Shown one piece after another: positions 62,375 to 64,000 of a stretch of 64,000 bases of DNA (positions are counted from its first letter, which is position 1; every line of letters begins with the position of its first letter). The stretch covers positions 147,276-211,275 of the forward strand of contig NZ_MPIN01000017.1 of the NCBI RefSeq assembly GCF_001887355.1. The letters are read 5' to 3'. The DNA comes from Cystobacter ferrugineus (lineage in GTDB: Bacteria > Myxococcota > Myxococcia > Myxococcales > Myxococcaceae). The translations under genes and the position numbers were made by a program. The notes under the pieces are model-generated. The model ran no database searches. It was not told the DNA's origin and saw only the letters and a list, made by a program, of their open reading frames with translations.

Positions 62375-63198
62375 TTACTCGTCCCCGGGCGCCTTACGCA
62401 GGGCCTTGTCGACCGTCTCCCGGCTCTTGGCCTTCTCGCTGCGGTAGCTGTCGCCGGTGAGCTCCAGAATCAGCGCGTGGTGCACCACCTGTATGCCGCC
62501 GCCGTCGTCATCGCGTCCTTGAAGATTCGGTCCCACTGCGAAAACACCAGGTTGCTCGTAATCAGGACGCTCCTGCGCTCGTAGCGCTGGGCCAGGAAGG
62601 TAAACAGCACCTCCATCTCCTCCCGGTCCTGTTGGATGTAGCCGATGTCGTCGAGGATGACCGCGTCGTACCCGTCCAGCCGGCGCAGCTCCTTCTCCAG
62701 CAAGAGGTTCTTCTTGGCCGCCAGCAGCCGCTGCACCAGCAGCACCGCCGGCACGAAGAGCACCTCGTAACCACGCTGCACCAACTCGTGGCCGATGGCG
62801 CTCACCACGTGCGTCTTGCCGCGGCCCGGCAGCCCGAAGGCCAGCACGTTCTCCGCGCGCTCGACGAAGCCCCCCTCGCACAGGGCCGGGAGCTGGCGGC
62901 GCACCTTGGCTGGCAGCTTCTCCTGCTCGAGCGTGGCGAGCGTCTTGTCCGTGGACAGCCCCGAGGCCTTGAGCAGTCGCTCAATGCGTCGTCCCCGGCG
63001 CTCGCTCAGCTCCAGCTCCACCAGCTGGCGCAGGTAGTGCGGGCACGTCCAGCCCTCCTGCCCGGCGCGCCTGGCCAGCTCCTCGTGGTGGGCTGCGAAT
63101 GCCGGCAGCTTCAGCGCTCGCAGCAGCATGGCCAGTGTCTGCTGCTGCTCGTCGGCGGCGGTTGCCGCTGCTCGCAGGGAAGTGGAGGGGGTGCTCAT
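62375..63198 (-). pseudogene. istB: istB, AAA+ transposition helper, frameshifted near its 3' end
   Basis: About 270 residues are split over two frames. The first 242 (63198-62470) carry the AAA+ core: Walker A GLPGRGKTH, Walker B ILDDIGYIQQD, sensor-type LITSNLVFSQW, and reach FKDAMTTAAA before turning into a wrong frame and stop. The expected end (VVHHALILELTGDSYRSEKA) continues in the next frame down to 62375. A small deletion near 62490-62500 explains the shift. IstB is the ATPase that guides IstA transposase to its target. Confidence 0.82.
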
Positions 63199-64000
63199 GA
63201 GGCCACCTCCCGCTGCTCCACCAGCAGCGCGTCATAGCTGCTCAGGTCCACCTCGGGCTGTGCCAGCTCGGGCACCTCGGGCCTGGCTGGCGCCACCAGC
63301 GCCTTCACCTGCTCGGCACCGCGCAGGCCGCCCTCGGCCAGCAGTCGCGCCAGCACCTGCTCCACCTGAGCTTCCAGCGTGGAGGCCGCCAGGTGAAGAA
63401 TCCGCAGGTACTCCACGTCCGCGGCTCTCCCCTCGTGTACCCGCTGCAACTCGTCGTACGCCTGGCGGAATACCAGCGAAGGGAAGAGGTCCTCCCGGTA
63501 GCGGTACTGCGCGAAGGCCCCTGGCTTCTGCACCAGCGACCAGATGATGTGCCGGTAGTTGATGCGGTGCCCGTTGCGGCCCACCAGCCTGTCCACCACC
63601 AGCTGCGGCTTTCCCGCGTGCAGCACCTCCAGCCTGTCGTCATACATGCGCACCCGCACGCGCTGGCCCACCAGCCGCGAGGGCACCGAGTACGTGTTGT
63701 GCTGCACCCGGATGGTGCTCCACGCCGTGACGACTACCTCCAGCTCGCTGTACTCCACCAGCCGCTGCACCGACAGCGGCCTCATCGCCGCGAGCTCTTC
63801 CTCGACCTTCACTCCGCGCAGCCGGTTGGCCTTCTCCAGCACGCCCTGCACCCAGCTCTCGTACGCCGCGGCGCTCTCGAAGTCCCGGCTGCCGCGCATC
63901 AGCAGGTGTTGCACCAGCCGGCGTTTGAGTGCGCCGTTGAGCGCCTCCACGTCCCCGTTCTGCTCCTTCTTGCCCACTTCAATCGTACGCGGCTCCATGC
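63195..64000 (-). CDS. istA: istA transposase, C-terminal part
   Basis: The stop overlaps the istB start (ATGA), and the frame is open to the window edge, so only about 268 residues are seen. It starts within the catalytic domain: KKEQNGDVEALNGALKRRL likely includes the last Glu of the DDE triad. The C-terminal RVQHNTYSVPSRLVGQRVRV and HRINYRHIIWSLVQKPGAFA are IS21 IstA-typical. The N-terminal HTH and the first Asp residues are outside the window. Confidence 0.88.
   Translation of the reverse strand, partial: MEPRTIEVGKKEQNGDVEALNGALKRRLVQHLLMRGSRDFESAAAYESWVQGVLEKANRLRGVKVEEELAAMRPLSVQRLVEYSELEVVVTAWSTIRVQHNTYSVPSRLVGQRVRVRMYDDRLEVLHAGKPQLVVDRLVGRNGHRINYRHIIWSLVQKPGAFAQYRYREDLFPSLVFRQAYDELQRVHEGRAADVEYLRILHLAASTLEAQVEQVLARLLAEGGLRGAEQVKALVAPARPEVPELAQPEVDLSSYDALLVEQREVAS

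Larger units (their letters stand above)
62236..64000 (-). mobile_element. IS21-family insertion sequence, 5' part outside window
   Basis: Two direct copies of an end motif, GCGtCAATTAC-ttTTtCCCC at 62236-62255 and GCGaCAATTAC-acTTcCCC from 62259, lie 23 bases apart. They match the repeated transposase-binding ends of IS21 elements. Inside are istB and istA overlapping as ATGA, in the usual order. The left side of the element (istA start and the other end) runs off the window at 64000. The istB copy is frameshifted, so this copy may not move on its own. Confidence 0.8.

Overview
The window is about 64 kb of very GC-rich DNA with tight gene packing, many ATGA/TGATG start-stop overlaps, and lineage-typical protein families (two DUF2378 proteins, DUF2381 with its partner Ser/Thr kinase, DUF2019 immunity-type proteins, lipoprotein toxins and an eps-type exopolysaccharide locus). 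Together these point to a myxobacterium (Myxococcota, probably Cystobacterineae such as Cystobacter, Archangium or Melittangium). The genus is inferred from gene content only.

Region 1 (1-4.4 kb): the end of an amidohydrolase, a CE2-like esterase lipoprotein whose nucleophile position is altered, a DUF2019 immunity-type gene attached to the last 31 codons of a lost toxin, an M28 peptidase and a small unknown protein.

Region 2 (4.5-24.4 kb): a Wzx/Wzy-type exopolysaccharide locus matching the Myxococcus xanthus eps order on its right side. The minus strand reads epsZ (priming transferase), wzx (flippase), epsY (short OPX lipoprotein), epsX (beta-barrel), an unlisted 57-aa membrane protein, epsW (receiver), epsV (co-polymerase without kinase), epsU (GT2), a Wzy-like polymerase, a P-loop-like protein without a Walker A lysine, a GT2-acetyltransferase fusion and a GH44 lipoprotein. 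A plus-strand arm converges on it: WecG/TagA transferase, acyltransferase 3, ATP-grasp ligase and desaturase. These plausibly decorate the polymer or its lipid carrier. A promoter candidate lies inside a 9-bp inverted repeat upstream of epsZ.

Region 3 (24.9-48.1 kb): mixed housekeeping and signalling genes. They include a quinone oxidoreductase, acyl-CoA ligase, Cys-rich lipoprotein with overlapping partner, rhodanese-aminotransferase fusion, predicted exonuclease, three histidine kinases (two forming an overlapping pair), GT4, DUF763, two DUF2378 proteins, FKBP isomerase, PLD-type lipoprotein, sterol-desaturase-like hydroxylase, GNAT, a degraded PhoD homologue and an MpaB-like oxygenase.

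Region 4 (48.5-56.3 kb): a secreted unknown, a stand-alone prepilin followed by a clear terminator, an MFS transporter, a cytochrome P450-TetR operon with a readable promoter and operator, a divergent TetR/SDR pair with two matching palindromes, and an AAC(3)-type acetyltransferase.

Region 5 (56.4-64 kb): an island-like segment. It begins at a tmRNA-3'-end-like fragment and carries a DUF2019 immunity gene overlapping a complete lipoprotein nuclease toxin, then DUF2381 and its Ser/Thr kinase. It ends in an IS21-family element (frameshifted istB, partial istA) running off the window. The toxin-immunity pair is paralogous to the broken pair near 2.4 kb.
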